A stretch of 16,767 nucleotides of DNA from Bacillota bacterium (GCA_023428265.1 JAEYYW010000125.1:1-16767); one strand, 5' to 3'. Counted from the stretch's first letter, positions 7,675-14,559 are shown. Numbers and translations: made by a program. Notes: generated from the letters alone by a model not told the origin.

Positions 7675-7878
7675 GCAATGCACCTCTATATTATCAGCCT
7701 GTTTCTCCAAATCAGTATCTCCGCCCCCAAGGAGCGAATTCGTCTTGAAAAGGCACAGCAAGCGGCTGGGCTCCAGATCACGAACTACCGTGCCCATGCT
7801 GTAGACATACCCATTACAGGGACTGCCTACACCATGCTATGGGAGCTGCGAGCCCTCATGCCCACCTGATCCTGGTTT
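7675..7878 (-). promoter_or_regulatory. long leader of pgm with a stable hairpin
   Basis: The predicted pgm transcript carries about 200 nt before its start codon. At 7801-7830 the minus strand can fold GTAGGCA with TGTCTAC (one G-U pair), enclosing CCC/GGG around a TGTAAT loop. A second small hairpin, CGCTCC with GGGGCG, lies near 7724-7738. I see no T-run typical of an attenuator and do not recognise a known riboswitch. The plus strand is also open here (frame ending at 7869), but has no ribosome binding site, so I do not call a gene. Confidence 0.35.
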
Positions 7879-7884
7879 ATGTCA

Positions 7885-7913
7885 ATCATACTATCAAACC
7901 CATTTTTATGCAA
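7885..7913 (-). promoter_or_regulatory. sigma-A promoter of pgm
   Basis: On the minus strand, TTGCAT (7908-7913) and TATGAT (7885-7890) are separated by exactly 17 nt. Transcription would start near 7878. It is the best promoter match in the gap upstream of pgm. Confidence 0.65.
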
Positions 7914-7987
7914 GAATAAGCCGTCTCGCTGTATGTCCGCAAAGCCCTTGCTCAGCATGGCGGTCTAGTTCAATGAAAATAATAAAC

Positions 7988-8016
7988 TTAACAAACAGGC
8001 GGAACTGTTGTATGAT
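7988..8016 (+). promoter_or_regulatory. sigma-A promoter of the lipoprotein gene
   Basis: TTAACA (7988-7993) and TATGAT (8011-8016) are 17 nt apart. The start site would be near 8023, giving a leader of about 40 nt before the ATG at 8063. It diverges from the pgm promoter about 75 bp away. Confidence 0.7.
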
Positions 8017-8024
8017 GAGTTCCG
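8000..8024. promoter_or_regulatory. inverted repeat around the -10 box, candidate operator
   Basis: CGGAACT (8000-8006) and AGTTCCG (8018-8024) make a perfect 7-bp inverted repeat with an 11-bp spacer that contains the whole -10 box of the lipoprotein promoter. A repressor bound here would block RNA polymerase. The regulator is not identifiable from this window. Confidence 0.45.
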
Positions 8025-8062
8025 TTCAATAATATGGAATTTGCTCCGAAGGAGGATCACAT

Positions 8063-9301
8063 ATGAAGAATCTGGCTGTTGCGATCCTGTTTGCGATCGT
8101 GCTCGCACTTTTCACCGGGTGCGAAATGTTTCCGGTGCCTTCAGACCCCTACGGAAACACCACCGTGACAACGAAGACTCCGACTGACCCCGCATCGTCT
8201 GAGGCGGTCGCAAGCCCTGCGAGCCCCACCGAAACCGCTGCCGCACCATCTGCCACCGGCGGCGAAGAGCAGACGACTCCCGCAGCCACACGTACCCCAA
8301 GCCCCTCCCCCTCCGAACAGCCTACTCCAACACCGGACCCCACCCAGGGCATGATATTCCCAGACAGCGATGAGAGGCTTCTGATGTGGGATGAACTGAC
8401 CGAACTATCGGCAGAGAAACTGGATCTTGCCCGAAATGAAATTTTCGCCCGATCCGGTTATCACTTTACGAAAGTGTACTACAGCGACTATTATGGAAAG
8501 CTGTCGTGGTATCAGGTGGACCCTGGCTTCAGCGAAAGCAAATTCAGTGACACTCAACGCGCCAACATCACGTTGATCCGGGTGGCAGAGAGTGCGATCA
8601 AGGGGCAGTTGGTCGAGATTAAATCCGGCACGAAGCTGGATTACGATCAGGATGGCGATCTTGAAACACTCACCTTCAGCTCACCGGATGACAACCACAT
8701 GATCCTGAAGATGAAGGATGGCACCGCAACCACCGAATGGGCCATTGATTGCGACACGCCCAGCAAAAAAGTGTATCTCGGCGACATCACTCTGATCGAC
8801 GGAGTGCTGGACCTGTTTGTGGATGAATATGGGCCAAGCAGTGACTACCTTGTTTATGTTGCGGGCATCAAGCACAAAGCGTTCCAAAACCGCGCCACGA
8901 TCCCGGGCACAATCAAGCAACTCAAACTGGATAAAAAGGGTGCCATTTCCACAAGCAAGCGGATGAACATCCTGATGACCTGGTTCTGCACCGTGAAATA
9001 CAAGCTGAATTCATCGGGCAAGCTCGCACTCATCGGGCAATCCAGCTATTCCATGGGGAACTTCAAATGCAAAACAAAAGTTGCGCTGCCGCTCAGGAAG
9101 AAGGCTTCGGCCACCAGCGCCGTCGCGTTTACAGTACCCGCCGGCACAGAGGTTTCATTGGTTTCAACCGACGACAAACGATGGATCAAGATCAAAGCGC
9201 CTGCCGGCGAGGGTTGGCTGGAAATGGATGATTCCATCACATTGAAAGATCCAAACATTTCCGGCATCGACGCCTTTGACGGGCTGCTGATGGCCGATTA
9301 G
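8063..9301 (+). CDS. lipoprotein with YARHG-like domain and SH3-like C terminus
   Basis: The 412-residue protein begins with a lipoprotein signal peptide ending in the lipobox LFTGC, so C20 would be lipidated and the protein anchored outside the membrane. Residues 25-95 are a low-complexity linker rich in T, S, P and A. Residues about 104-172 resemble a YARHG domain: LARNEIFARSGYHF (122-135), then SWYQ (148-151) and a C-terminal NITLI helix. A DYDQDGDLE loop (193-201) looks like a calcium-binding DxDxDG turn. Residues about 340-390 look like a bacterial SH3 domain, with LPLRKKAS and WIKIKAPAGEGWLEM, which often binds peptidoglycan. The AGGAGG site (8050-8055) lies 7 nt before the ATG. It is monocistronic, and its precise role is unknown. 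Confidence 0.85.
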   Translation: MKNLAVAILFAIVLALFTGCEMFPVPSDPYGNTTVTTKTPTDPASSEAVASPASPTETAAAPSATGGEEQTTPAATRTPSPSPSEQPTPTPDPTQGMIFPDSDERLLMWDELTELSAEKLDLARNEIFARSGYHFTKVYYSDYYGKLSWYQVDPGFSESKFSDTQRANITLIRVAESAIKGQLVEIKSGTKLDYDQDGDLETLTFSSPDDNHMILKMKDGTATTEWAIDCDTPSKKVYLGDITLIDGVLDLFVDEYGPSSDYLVYVAGIKHKAFQNRATIPGTIKQLKLDKKGAISTSKRMNILMTWFCTVKYKLNSSGKLALIGQSSYSMGNFKCKTKVALPLRKKASATSAVAFTVPAGTEVSLVSTDDKRWIKIKAPAGEGWLEMDDSITLKDPNISGIDAFDGLLMAD

Positions 9302-9313
9302 GTATCCCTGAAT

Positions 9314-9348
9314 GAGCGCGGGCGAAGGAGCCCCCTTCCCCCGCGCTC
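9314..9348. terminator. strong hairpin between convergent lipoprotein and sigK genes
   Basis: GAGCGCGGG (9314-9322) pairs with CCCGCGCTC (9340-9348), and inside it GAAGG (9324-9328) pairs with CCTTC (9334-9338). Neither side has a proper T-run, so it is a likely but atypical shared terminator or transcript-end stabiliser for both genes. Confidence 0.6.
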
Positions 9349-9353
9349 CGTTA

Positions 9354-10064
9354 TCACTCACCCTGGTTGCTATCGGGAAACAAACCATTTAGAACCTCGA
9401 TTGCCTTCTTTTCGATTCTGGACACATAAGAGCGCGAAATGCCCAGCAGCTTGCCGATTTCCCTCTGCGTGAGCCGCTTGCAGCCTCTCAGGCCATAGCG
9501 GTAAAAGATCACTTTTTGCTCCCGCTCATTGAGGTTCTTGATGATCAGGTCTCCCAGCTTCTCCATTTGAAGTTTCAGATCCACCATGTCGATCACGTCG
9601 TCCTGGCCCGTGCCCAGCACGTCGATCAGAGAAATTTCATTGCCCTCCTTGTCAATACCAATGGGCTCCTGGATAAAAACTTCATTCTTTTCTTTTTTTG
9701 CGGAGCGGATCGTCATCAGGATTTCATTGTCGATGCAGCGAGCGGCATATGTAGCCAGCTGTGTGCCCTTTTTCCGGTTAAAGGTGTTGACTGCCTTGAT
9801 CAGACCGATTGTGCCAATTGAAATCAGGTCGTCCATATCCTTGCCGCACCCATTATACTTTTTTGATACATGGACCACCAGCCGGAGATTCCGCTCGATC
9901 AAAGTCTGCCTGGCCTCAGCATCACCGTGCAAATGGCGTTCGATGCATTGCGCCTCCTCTTCCGGGGTCAGCGGCTGAGGAAAGTAGTTGCCCTTTTCAA
10001 TGTATGATGTGAGAAACAGAAGGTCGTGCATGAACTGTCGCAGAATATCGGCCGGCAGGAACAT
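9354..10064 (-). CDS. sigK: sporulation sigma factor sigma-K
   Basis: This 236-residue sigma-70 family protein would direct late mother-cell gene expression during sporulation. Region 2 spans about residues 53-123 (LIERNLRLVVHVSKKY, DLISIGTIGLIKAVNTF, ATYAARCIDNEILM), and region 4 with its helix-turn-helix ends in LTQREIGKLLGISRSYVSRIEKKA (198-221). FPQPLT, IGIDKEGNEISLIDVL and DVIDM match sigma-K better than its paralogue sigma-E. The first 20 residues (hydrophobic, ending FLTS before YIEKGNYFPQPL) align with the pro-sequence that the protease SpoIVFB removes in Bacillus. The gene is intact here, not split by a skin-type element. The start at 10064 has GGGGGAG 8 nt upstream; an ATG at 10082 lacks a ribosome binding site. 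Confidence 0.92.
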   Translation of the reverse strand: MFLPADILRQFMHDLLFLTSYIEKGNYFPQPLTPEEEAQCIERHLHGDAEARQTLIERNLRLVVHVSKKYNGCGKDMDDLISIGTIGLIKAVNTFNRKKGTQLATYAARCIDNEILMTIRSAKKEKNEVFIQEPIGIDKEGNEISLIDVLGTGQDDVIDMVDLKLQMEKLGDLIIKNLNEREQKVIFYRYGLRGCKRLTQREIGKLLGISRSYVSRIEKKAIEVLNGLFPDSNQGE

Positions 10065-10094
10065 ATGCCTCACTCCCCCCATTCGTTAACCCTA

Positions 10095-10103
10095 TATTAT
10101 ATG
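10095..10103 (-). promoter_or_regulatory. candidate sporulation-type -10 element for sigK
   Basis: The minus strand reads CATATAATA, which fits the sigma-K -10 pattern CATAnnnTA and is also close to a sigma-E -10. It would place the start site about 24 nt before the sigK ATG. I see no convincing -35 for sigma-E, sigma-K or sigma-A at the right spacing, so the sigma factor using it stays open. Confidence 0.35.
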
Positions 10104-10164
10104 CCGGAGGTGTGATGCGCTTGATTGGGCATTTCACGCAAACTGAGCTTGCTTGTGTGCGCAT

Positions 10165-10202
10165 GAAAAAAGCCCGATCCCTCTGACAGGAATCGGGCTT
10201 TC
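10165..10202 (-). terminator. intrinsic terminator of the rnj-lysO-mltG operon
   Basis: On the minus strand AGCCCGAT (10192-10199) pairs with ATCGGGCT (10171-10178), extended inward by CC/GG, and is followed directly by a run of T. It lies about 10 nt after the mltG stop codon and is a textbook Rho-independent terminator. Confidence 0.92.
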
Positions 10203-10210
10203 AAATGGGT

Positions 10211-11413
10211 TCAGTTGTTATGCTCCTTATCGTAAGCTTCCCAAAGGGGCCTGTATTTCTTGACGGCTTTGTCATGGGCAGCCTTTGTCTTGTTGAACTC
10301 CAGCTTGCCTGTGGCAGGATCTGTGAGCACGAAGTAGAGATACTTGTCTCTCACATATTGCTCATCCGGATACAGCGCCGCCTGTATGGCCTTCTGGCCG
10401 GGGTTTGAAATGGGGCCCAGCGGCAAGCCCTTATTCTTATATGTATTATAAGGCGAGCTGACCGCGATGTCGTCATTGCTCAAAGACAGCTTGCTGCTTT
10501 TCAGGATGTATTGCACCGTCACATCAGATCCCAGCGCCATCTTTGTCTTCAAGCGATTGTGGAACACCGCAGAGATTTTGGCGAAGTCATCGGTCTTGCC
10601 TTCCCGCTCGATGATGGACGCCAGTGTGAGCACCTGATCCACCGTCATATCCAACGACTTGGTGCGGGCAATCATTGAGTCCGTGATCACGGAGTTGGTC
10701 TTGGTCAGCATTTTGTTGATGATTTCCTCTTCTGTCGAGCCCACGTAAATCTCATACTTCGCGGGGAAGAGGTAACCTTCAAGCATGTAATAACGATCCG
10801 AGCTGTTCTTGGACTTAATGGCATCCTGCACAAACGCGTACTTGGTGAATTGGCTGCCCGTCTTGCACAGCTCCAGAAACTTTTTTGTGTCGGTCAGAAT
10901 CTTCTGCTTTTGCAGCAATGCCGCCGTCTGCTCCACGGTGCTTCCTTCGGGAATTGTAAAGGTTGTGACCGCTGTGGCCGGCTGCCCTTCCGCCAGTTTC
11001 TCCATGATCTCGGGAACCGTCATGGATCCATCCAATACATATCGGCCGGCTTTGATCCTGCTGCCGAATCCTGAGAAATCAACGTAATACTTGAACACCT
11101 TCGCGCTGCGCACAAGCTGCTTGTCTTCCAGCAGCAGGGAGATTTTGTTCAAAGACATTCCCTTGGGAATGATGATCTCTTGCGGCGGAGCAGCTATGCT
11201 TCCGGGTGGGGATATGTAATGAGAGTCAACATAGTGATATGCAGAAAGCCCGATTGCGCCCACAATCAGCAGGCTGCTTAGAAAGATTAAAACAGATCTG
11301 GCAATTCCCCAACCGTTTTGCAGCAAAGTGCGAGCGTCCAAACGAAGCGCTGCGCCTTCCTGAGGCTCATACGGCTCAATTGGATGGGGATTGCTGCTGT
11401 TGCGATGTTCCAT
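10211..11413 (-). CDS. mltG: endolytic murein transglycosylase MltG (YceG-like)
   Basis: MltG cuts nascent peptidoglycan strands at the membrane and is thought to set glycan chain length. This 400-residue protein has a cytoplasmic N terminus, one membrane segment (about 39-60), a LysM-like region (about 80-140) and the YceG catalytic domain. Motifs seen are LEGYLFPAKYEI (211-222), TLASIIEREGK (263-273) with likely catalytic E269, VFHNRL (283-288), and SPYNTYKNKGLPLGPISNPG (320-339). The ATG at 11413 is preceded by GGAG at 11421-11424 and shares one base with the lysO stop (TGATG), so translation is probably coupled. It is the last gene of the operon. Confidence 0.95.
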   Translation of the reverse strand: MEHRNSSNPHPIEPYEPQEGAALRLDARTLLQNGWGIARSVLIFLSSLLIVGAIGLSAYHYVDSHYISPPGSIAAPPQEIIIPKGMSLNKISLLLEDKQLVRSAKVFKYYVDFSGFGSRIKAGRYVLDGSMTVPEIMEKLAEGQPATAVTTFTIPEGSTVEQTAALLQKQKILTDTKKFLELCKTGSQFTKYAFVQDAIKSKNSSDRYYMLEGYLFPAKYEIYVGSTEEEIINKMLTKTNSVITDSMIARTKSLDMTVDQVLTLASIIEREGKTDDFAKISAVFHNRLKTKMALGSDVTVQYILKSSKLSLSNDDIAVSSPYNTYKNKGLPLGPISNPGQKAIQAALYPDEQYVRDKYLYFVLTDPATGKLEFNKTKAAHDKAVKKYRPLWEAYDKEHNN

Positions 11414-12018
11414 CAATTCACTCCGGCAAAAAACAGTATCATTGTGATGGCGGCCGGCGCCAGTACCGATAGTATAACACCGTTTATAAATGATTGTATA
11501 GCGTAATCAGCTCCGGCCGCTTTGACAATGACTGGCAGTGTGGTATCCATCGACGTTGCGCCGCCGGCTGCGATGCCGGCCCACGGATGGATAAACCGTG
11601 CCGCAATCGGTATGAAAATGATTGCCAAAACTTCGCGGATGACATTGGACAGAAACGCAATGGCAGACAGTGATGAGTCATAACGGGCAAGCATCACGGA
11701 AGACAGAGAGTACCAGCCGAACCCCGCGCCGACCGCGGCGCCCTGCCAATCTTTCAAATTTAGCAACATGCCCGTGATCAAGCCGCCGAGCACGCTGCCG
11801 GCCGCCGCAAGAACGGGGAGTGCGAAGAAACCCAAGCCCAGGTCCTTCACGCTCTGCCGCAACCCCTTTTTCATGCCAAGCTCCAAGCCCACGAAGAAGA
11901 GCATCACGCACAGCAATATGGATATGCCGTCATCCACGGCGACAGGCAGCTGGATTGCCGGCAAAAGCAACCCTGCCGCAAAGCCGGCTGCAAGGCAGAC
12001 AGCGATTGCAACCGTCAT
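11413..12018 (-). CDS. lysO: LysO-family lysine exporter, C-terminal part
   Basis: This 201-residue hydrophobic protein corresponds to the larger, C-terminal portion of LysO (DUF340, E. coli YbjE), a lysine exporter. Visible family motifs are FFVGLELGMKKG (41-52), GAGFGWYSLSSVMLARY (97-113), SNVIREVLAI (124-133) and AGGATSMDTTLPVIV (151-165), with about six membrane segments. In E. coli LysO is a single chain; here the first helices are a separate gene directly upstream. The start at 12018 shares one base with that gene's stop (TGATG); GGAGG at 12030-12034 lies 11 nt upstream. A longer frame to 12093 would overlap the upstream gene by 25 codons and is rejected. Substrate assignment rests on family membership only. 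Confidence 0.85.
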   Translation of the reverse strand: MTVAIAVCLAAGFAAGLLLPAIQLPVAVDDGISILLCVMLFFVGLELGMKKGLRQSVKDLGLGFFALPVLAAAGSVLGGLITGMLLNLKDWQGAAVGAGFGWYSLSSVMLARYDSSLSAIAFLSNVIREVLAIIFIPIAARFIHPWAGIAAGGATSMDTTLPVIVKAAGADYAIQSFINGVILSVLAPAAITMILFFAGVN

Positions 12019-12308
12019 CAACTGCCATTCCTCCGCCGGAAAGCTTTCAGCATCGCGTAACCGCCTGCCAAAAGCACGCTTCCCAATGTGCATCCGACGC
12101 CCAGGGCCAGGGATCCGGCACCGATTGAGCCGAACTGGGCAAGGATGTTTCGATCACCGCCCAGCTTGAACCCAAGCAGAAAGATCAGCAGAAACAGGAT
12201 GATTGTGACCGCCAAACCGGTCACCTTCACACTGCCCTGCGGCAGGCGCGCGATCCTGCCCACCAGAAAGCCGGCCGCCAGGAAGACAGCAAGAAGCAAA
12301 GTGGGCAT
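12018..12308 (-). CDS. LysO-family lysine exporter, N-terminal part
   Basis: This 96-residue membrane protein has about three hydrophobic segments (roughly 3-19, 27-49 and 62-88) and a short basic tail. FLLGFKLGGDRNILAQFGSI resembles the first part of LysO, where a similar GxxxG-like helix pair precedes the main domain. Together with the next gene it would rebuild one complete exporter of about 297 residues, close to the single-chain length. Its ATG starts one base after the TGA stop of rnj (TGATATG) with only a weak GGTGG upstream, so it probably relies on ribosomes finishing rnj. It could instead act as a separate small subunit. Confidence 0.75.
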   Translation of the reverse strand: MPTLLLAVFLAAGFLVGRIARLPQGSVKVTGLAVTIILFLLIFLLGFKLGGDRNILAQFGSIGAGSLALGVGCTLGSVLLAGGYAMLKAFRRRNGS

Positions 12309-12309
12309 A

Positions 12310-13983
12310 TCAGATTTCCACCACCACGGGCAGTATCATCGGGCTGCGCTTTGTCTTCTCATACAAAAACCTTCTGAGCTCATTGCGAAGATCCGACTTG
12401 ATCGTGGCAAGCTCAGGGGTCTTCTTCATGCGAACCTTCTCCAGATGGTTCACGATGACCTTCTTCACATCGTCCATGATCGCGTCATTCTCTTTCACAT
12501 ACACGAAGCCTCTGGAGATGAGCTCCGGCGGCGCAAGCAGCGTGCCTTCGTCCTTGGAAATGGTCATGACCACAACGAGCAAGCCGTCCTGCGCGAGGTG
12601 CTTGCGGTCGCGTAGCACCACATTGCCCACGTCCCCGATGCCAAGGCCATCCACCAGCACGCTGCCGGCTTGCACAACATCGCCCTTGACCGGGCTCTTG
12701 CCGTTGGCAAACTCAATGGCGTGGCCGTTTTGCGGAATGATGATGTTTTTCGAAGACATCCCGAGCGACTCAGCCAGCAGCGCGTGCTGCTTCAAATGCC
12801 GATATTCGCCGTGCACCGGGATGAAATATTTCGGCTTCACCAGCGTGTGGATCAGCTTCAGCTCCTCGCGGCACGCGTGGCCGGACGCATGAATTTCCGC
12901 CAACGCGTCATATATCACATGGGCGCCCAAACGGAAAAGCTGGTCAATCACCCGGCTCACATATTTCTCATTGCCGGGAATCGGTGTGGCGGAGAAGATC
13001 ACCGTGTCACCGGGCCGGATCTCAACCTGGCTGTGTTCGCCGCCGGCCATGCGCACCAGGCCGGACATCGGCTCACCCTGGCTGCCGGTCGTGATGACCA
13101 CAAGGCGGCGGTCGTTGAGATTTTTAACCTTTTCCAGCGGCACAAGCATCTCGTCTTTGACCTTCAGGTATCCGAGCTCCTGGGCCATTTTCGCGATTTT
13201 TACCATGCTTCGCCCGGCAAAGCAGACTTTGCGGCTATAACGCAAGGCGCTGTCGATGATTTGCTGGATGCGATGTATGTTGGAAGCGAATGTGGAAATG
13301 ATTATCCTGCCCTTCGCCTCCCGGAAATAGCTGTCCAGATTGACGCCGACTGTCTTTTCAGAAATGGAATAGCCCTTGCGCTCCACGTTGGTGCTATCCG
13401 CCATCAACAGAAGCACACCTTCCTGCCCCAGCTCTGCAAAGCGGGCCAGGTCCATCACTTCCCCATCAATCGGTGTGTAGTCCACTTTGAAGTCGCTGGT
13501 GAACACCACCCGACCCACCGGTGAGGAAATCGCAAGCGCAACGGAGCCCAGGATGCTGTGCGTGGTTCTGATGAACTCCACCGTGAAGCATCCCAGGTTC
13601 ACCTTGTCCTTGGGATTTACCTGCTTGAACACCACATCATTCATGCCGTTCTCAGCAAGTTTGTATTGCGAGAGCATGATGGTGAGTTTCGTGCCGTAGA
13701 CGGGCACATTGAGCGACCTCATCACATAGGGGAGCGCCCCGATATGGTCCTCATGGCCGTGGGTGAGGATGATTCCCCGCACCTTCTGCTTGTTCTTTTC
13801 CAAATAGGTGATGTCAGGGATGACCAGGTCAATGCCCGGCATTTCCTCCGTGGGAAACGTCAGGCCTGCATCCACAACGATGATATCGTTGCCGCACTCA
13901 AACGCGGTCATGTTTTTGCCGATTTCTTCCACGCCACCCAGCGGAATCACTCGTAACCCTGCCGAGGGTTTTCTTCTTGCCAT
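12310..13983 (-). CDS. rnj: ribonuclease J
   Basis: RNase J is a metallo-beta-lactamase/beta-CASP nuclease with 5'-to-3' exonuclease and endonuclease activity in mRNA decay and rRNA maturation. The 557-residue length is typical. The zinc motif THGHEDHIGALPY (74-86), the downstream RTTHSILGS and TSDFKVDYTP elements, STFASNIHR, GSQGEPMS and the beta-CASP PVHGEYRHL are all visible, followed by the C-terminal domain. The start at 13983 is preceded by GGAGG (13993-13997) at 9 nt; the frame is open further upstream, but those starts would overlap this site. It is the first gene of an operon with lysO and mltG and carries a leader of about 500 nt. I cannot tell RNase J1 from J2; a single copy is common in Clostridia. 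Confidence 0.96.
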   Translation of the reverse strand: MARRKPSAGLRVIPLGGVEEIGKNMTAFECGNDIIVVDAGLTFPTEEMPGIDLVIPDITYLEKNKQKVRGIILTHGHEDHIGALPYVMRSLNVPVYGTKLTIMLSQYKLAENGMNDVVFKQVNPKDKVNLGCFTVEFIRTTHSILGSVALAISSPVGRVVFTSDFKVDYTPIDGEVMDLARFAELGQEGVLLLMADSTNVERKGYSISEKTVGVNLDSYFREAKGRIIISTFASNIHRIQQIIDSALRYSRKVCFAGRSMVKIAKMAQELGYLKVKDEMLVPLEKVKNLNDRRLVVITTGSQGEPMSGLVRMAGGEHSQVEIRPGDTVIFSATPIPGNEKYVSRVIDQLFRLGAHVIYDALAEIHASGHACREELKLIHTLVKPKYFIPVHGEYRHLKQHALLAESLGMSSKNIIIPQNGHAIEFANGKSPVKGDVVQAGSVLVDGLGIGDVGNVVLRDRKHLAQDGLLVVVMTISKDEGTLLAPPELISRGFVYVKENDAIMDDVKKVIVNHLEKVRMKKTPELATIKSDLRNELRRFLYEKTKRSPMILPVVVEI

Positions 13984-14490
13984 CGTAAATAACCTCCACA
14001 TAATGACAACCATTTGAAGGATTGCCCGAGAATCCATCTTGGATCTGGGCAACCCAATGGTTTATCGTATTTATTCTTCATTGCCTGCGCAATGATTTCT
14101 TCGCACCCAACCGCGCTGCACCGGCGGTTCTCAAATTCTCACGGTATGCCTGTGCTCGTTCAGCTTTGGCATCCGGACGGTTGCACACAACACCTGACGG
14201 GCATTGGGCAGCCGTCATTCAATCATTCTATCCATCAGAGCCTCTGGCCGGGGTGCCCGAAACGTCAGGCGTAACCATGCGCATCGAAAATACACCGCAT
14301 GCCGCACAACCGGAACCTGGTGAGGATCTGATTCCAAAAAACAACAAACCCGAACTCCCAACACGGTCATCCTGATGAAACGCCCTGCGCCGGATAACCA
14401 TGGTGACGACAGGTTTGTAAAAAATCATCGCAATATAACGTGCCCGATCGCACTTCAAAGGCATCGGATACGCCATTGGCAAATCAATTC
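13984..14490 (-). promoter_or_regulatory. long structured leader upstream of rnj, no known class
   Basis: About 500 nt separate the promoter at 14497-14502 from the rnj start, with no convincing gene on either strand. On the minus strand several helices are possible: 14254-14269 with 14193-14203 (CCTGA, bulge, CGGGCA against TGCCCGTCAGG); a competing TGACGG/CCGTCA hairpin at 14195-14217; AACCGC/GCGGTT at 14109-14129; and a large hairpin next to the ribosome binding site. I do not recognise a T-box, a known riboswitch, RNase P RNA, tmRNA or SRP RNA. Confidence 0.45.
14009..14061 (-). promoter_or_regulatory. three-part hairpin just upstream of the rnj ribosome binding site
   Basis: Read on the minus strand, ACCATT pairs with AATGGT, GGGTTGCCC with GGGCAATCC (one G-U pair) and GATCC with GGATT, nested around an AAGAT loop. 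The hairpin ends 11 nt before the GGAGG site of rnj. No T-run follows, so it is not a terminator; a nuclease entry site, stabiliser or translational control element is possible. Confidence 0.6.
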
Positions 14491-14496
14491 AGCACC

Positions 14497-14505
14497 ATTA
14501 TACCA
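14497..14505 (-). promoter_or_regulatory. extended -10 promoter, probable start of the rnj operon
   Basis: A perfect TATAAT (14497-14502) is preceded by TGG (14503-14505), giving an extended -10 element. The -35 position falls in the 3' arm of the hydA terminator stem and matches poorly, as extended -10 promoters tolerate. Start expected near 14490. Confidence 0.6.
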
Positions 14506-14514
14506 CATTTTGCC

Positions 14515-14559
14515 CAAACGAGAAGCCCCTCCCCCAAGGATTTGGGGGAGGGGCTTCTC
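14515..14559 (-). terminator. 18-bp perfect-stem terminator after hydA
   Basis: The arms 14520-14537 and 14542-14559 are perfect 18-base complements around a four-base loop (14538-14541); the core is GCCCCTCCCCC with GGGGGAGGGGC. On the minus strand the tail is only GTTTG, so the U-run is weak, but the stem is very strong. It lies about 30 nt after the hydA stop codon. Confidence 0.8.

Noticed and set aside
7579..7869. 96-codon plus-strand frame upstream of pgm
   Set aside because: Its first third is antisense to the pgm start and it lacks a ribosome binding site. Only its last part is unexplained, and that is reported as a weak finding.
7988..7994. TTAACAA resembling half of a Rex site
   Set aside because: Only one half-site is present and it coincides with the -35 box; no matching half at the right distance.
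10065..10082. Upstream ATG for sigK at 10082
   Set aside because: No Shine-Dalgarno sequence precedes it, while the ATG at 10064 has one at proper spacing and gives a protein starting at the expected pro-sequence.
14078..14218. 46-codon minus-strand frame in the rnj leader (starts MTAAQCPSG)
   Set aside because: It has no clear ribosome binding site and overlaps the proposed leader helices. It could be a leader peptide, but nothing beyond an open frame supports it.
14277..14375. 32-codon plus-strand frame (starts MRIENTPHAA)
   Set aside because: The peptide looks protein-like, but there is no good ribosome binding site or promoter on the plus strand, and it lies antisense to the rnj leader.
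14228..14482. 84-codon minus-strand frame just after the promoter at 14497
   Set aside because: It starts with TTG, lacks a ribosome binding site and has no family resemblance; composition looks like random open sequence.
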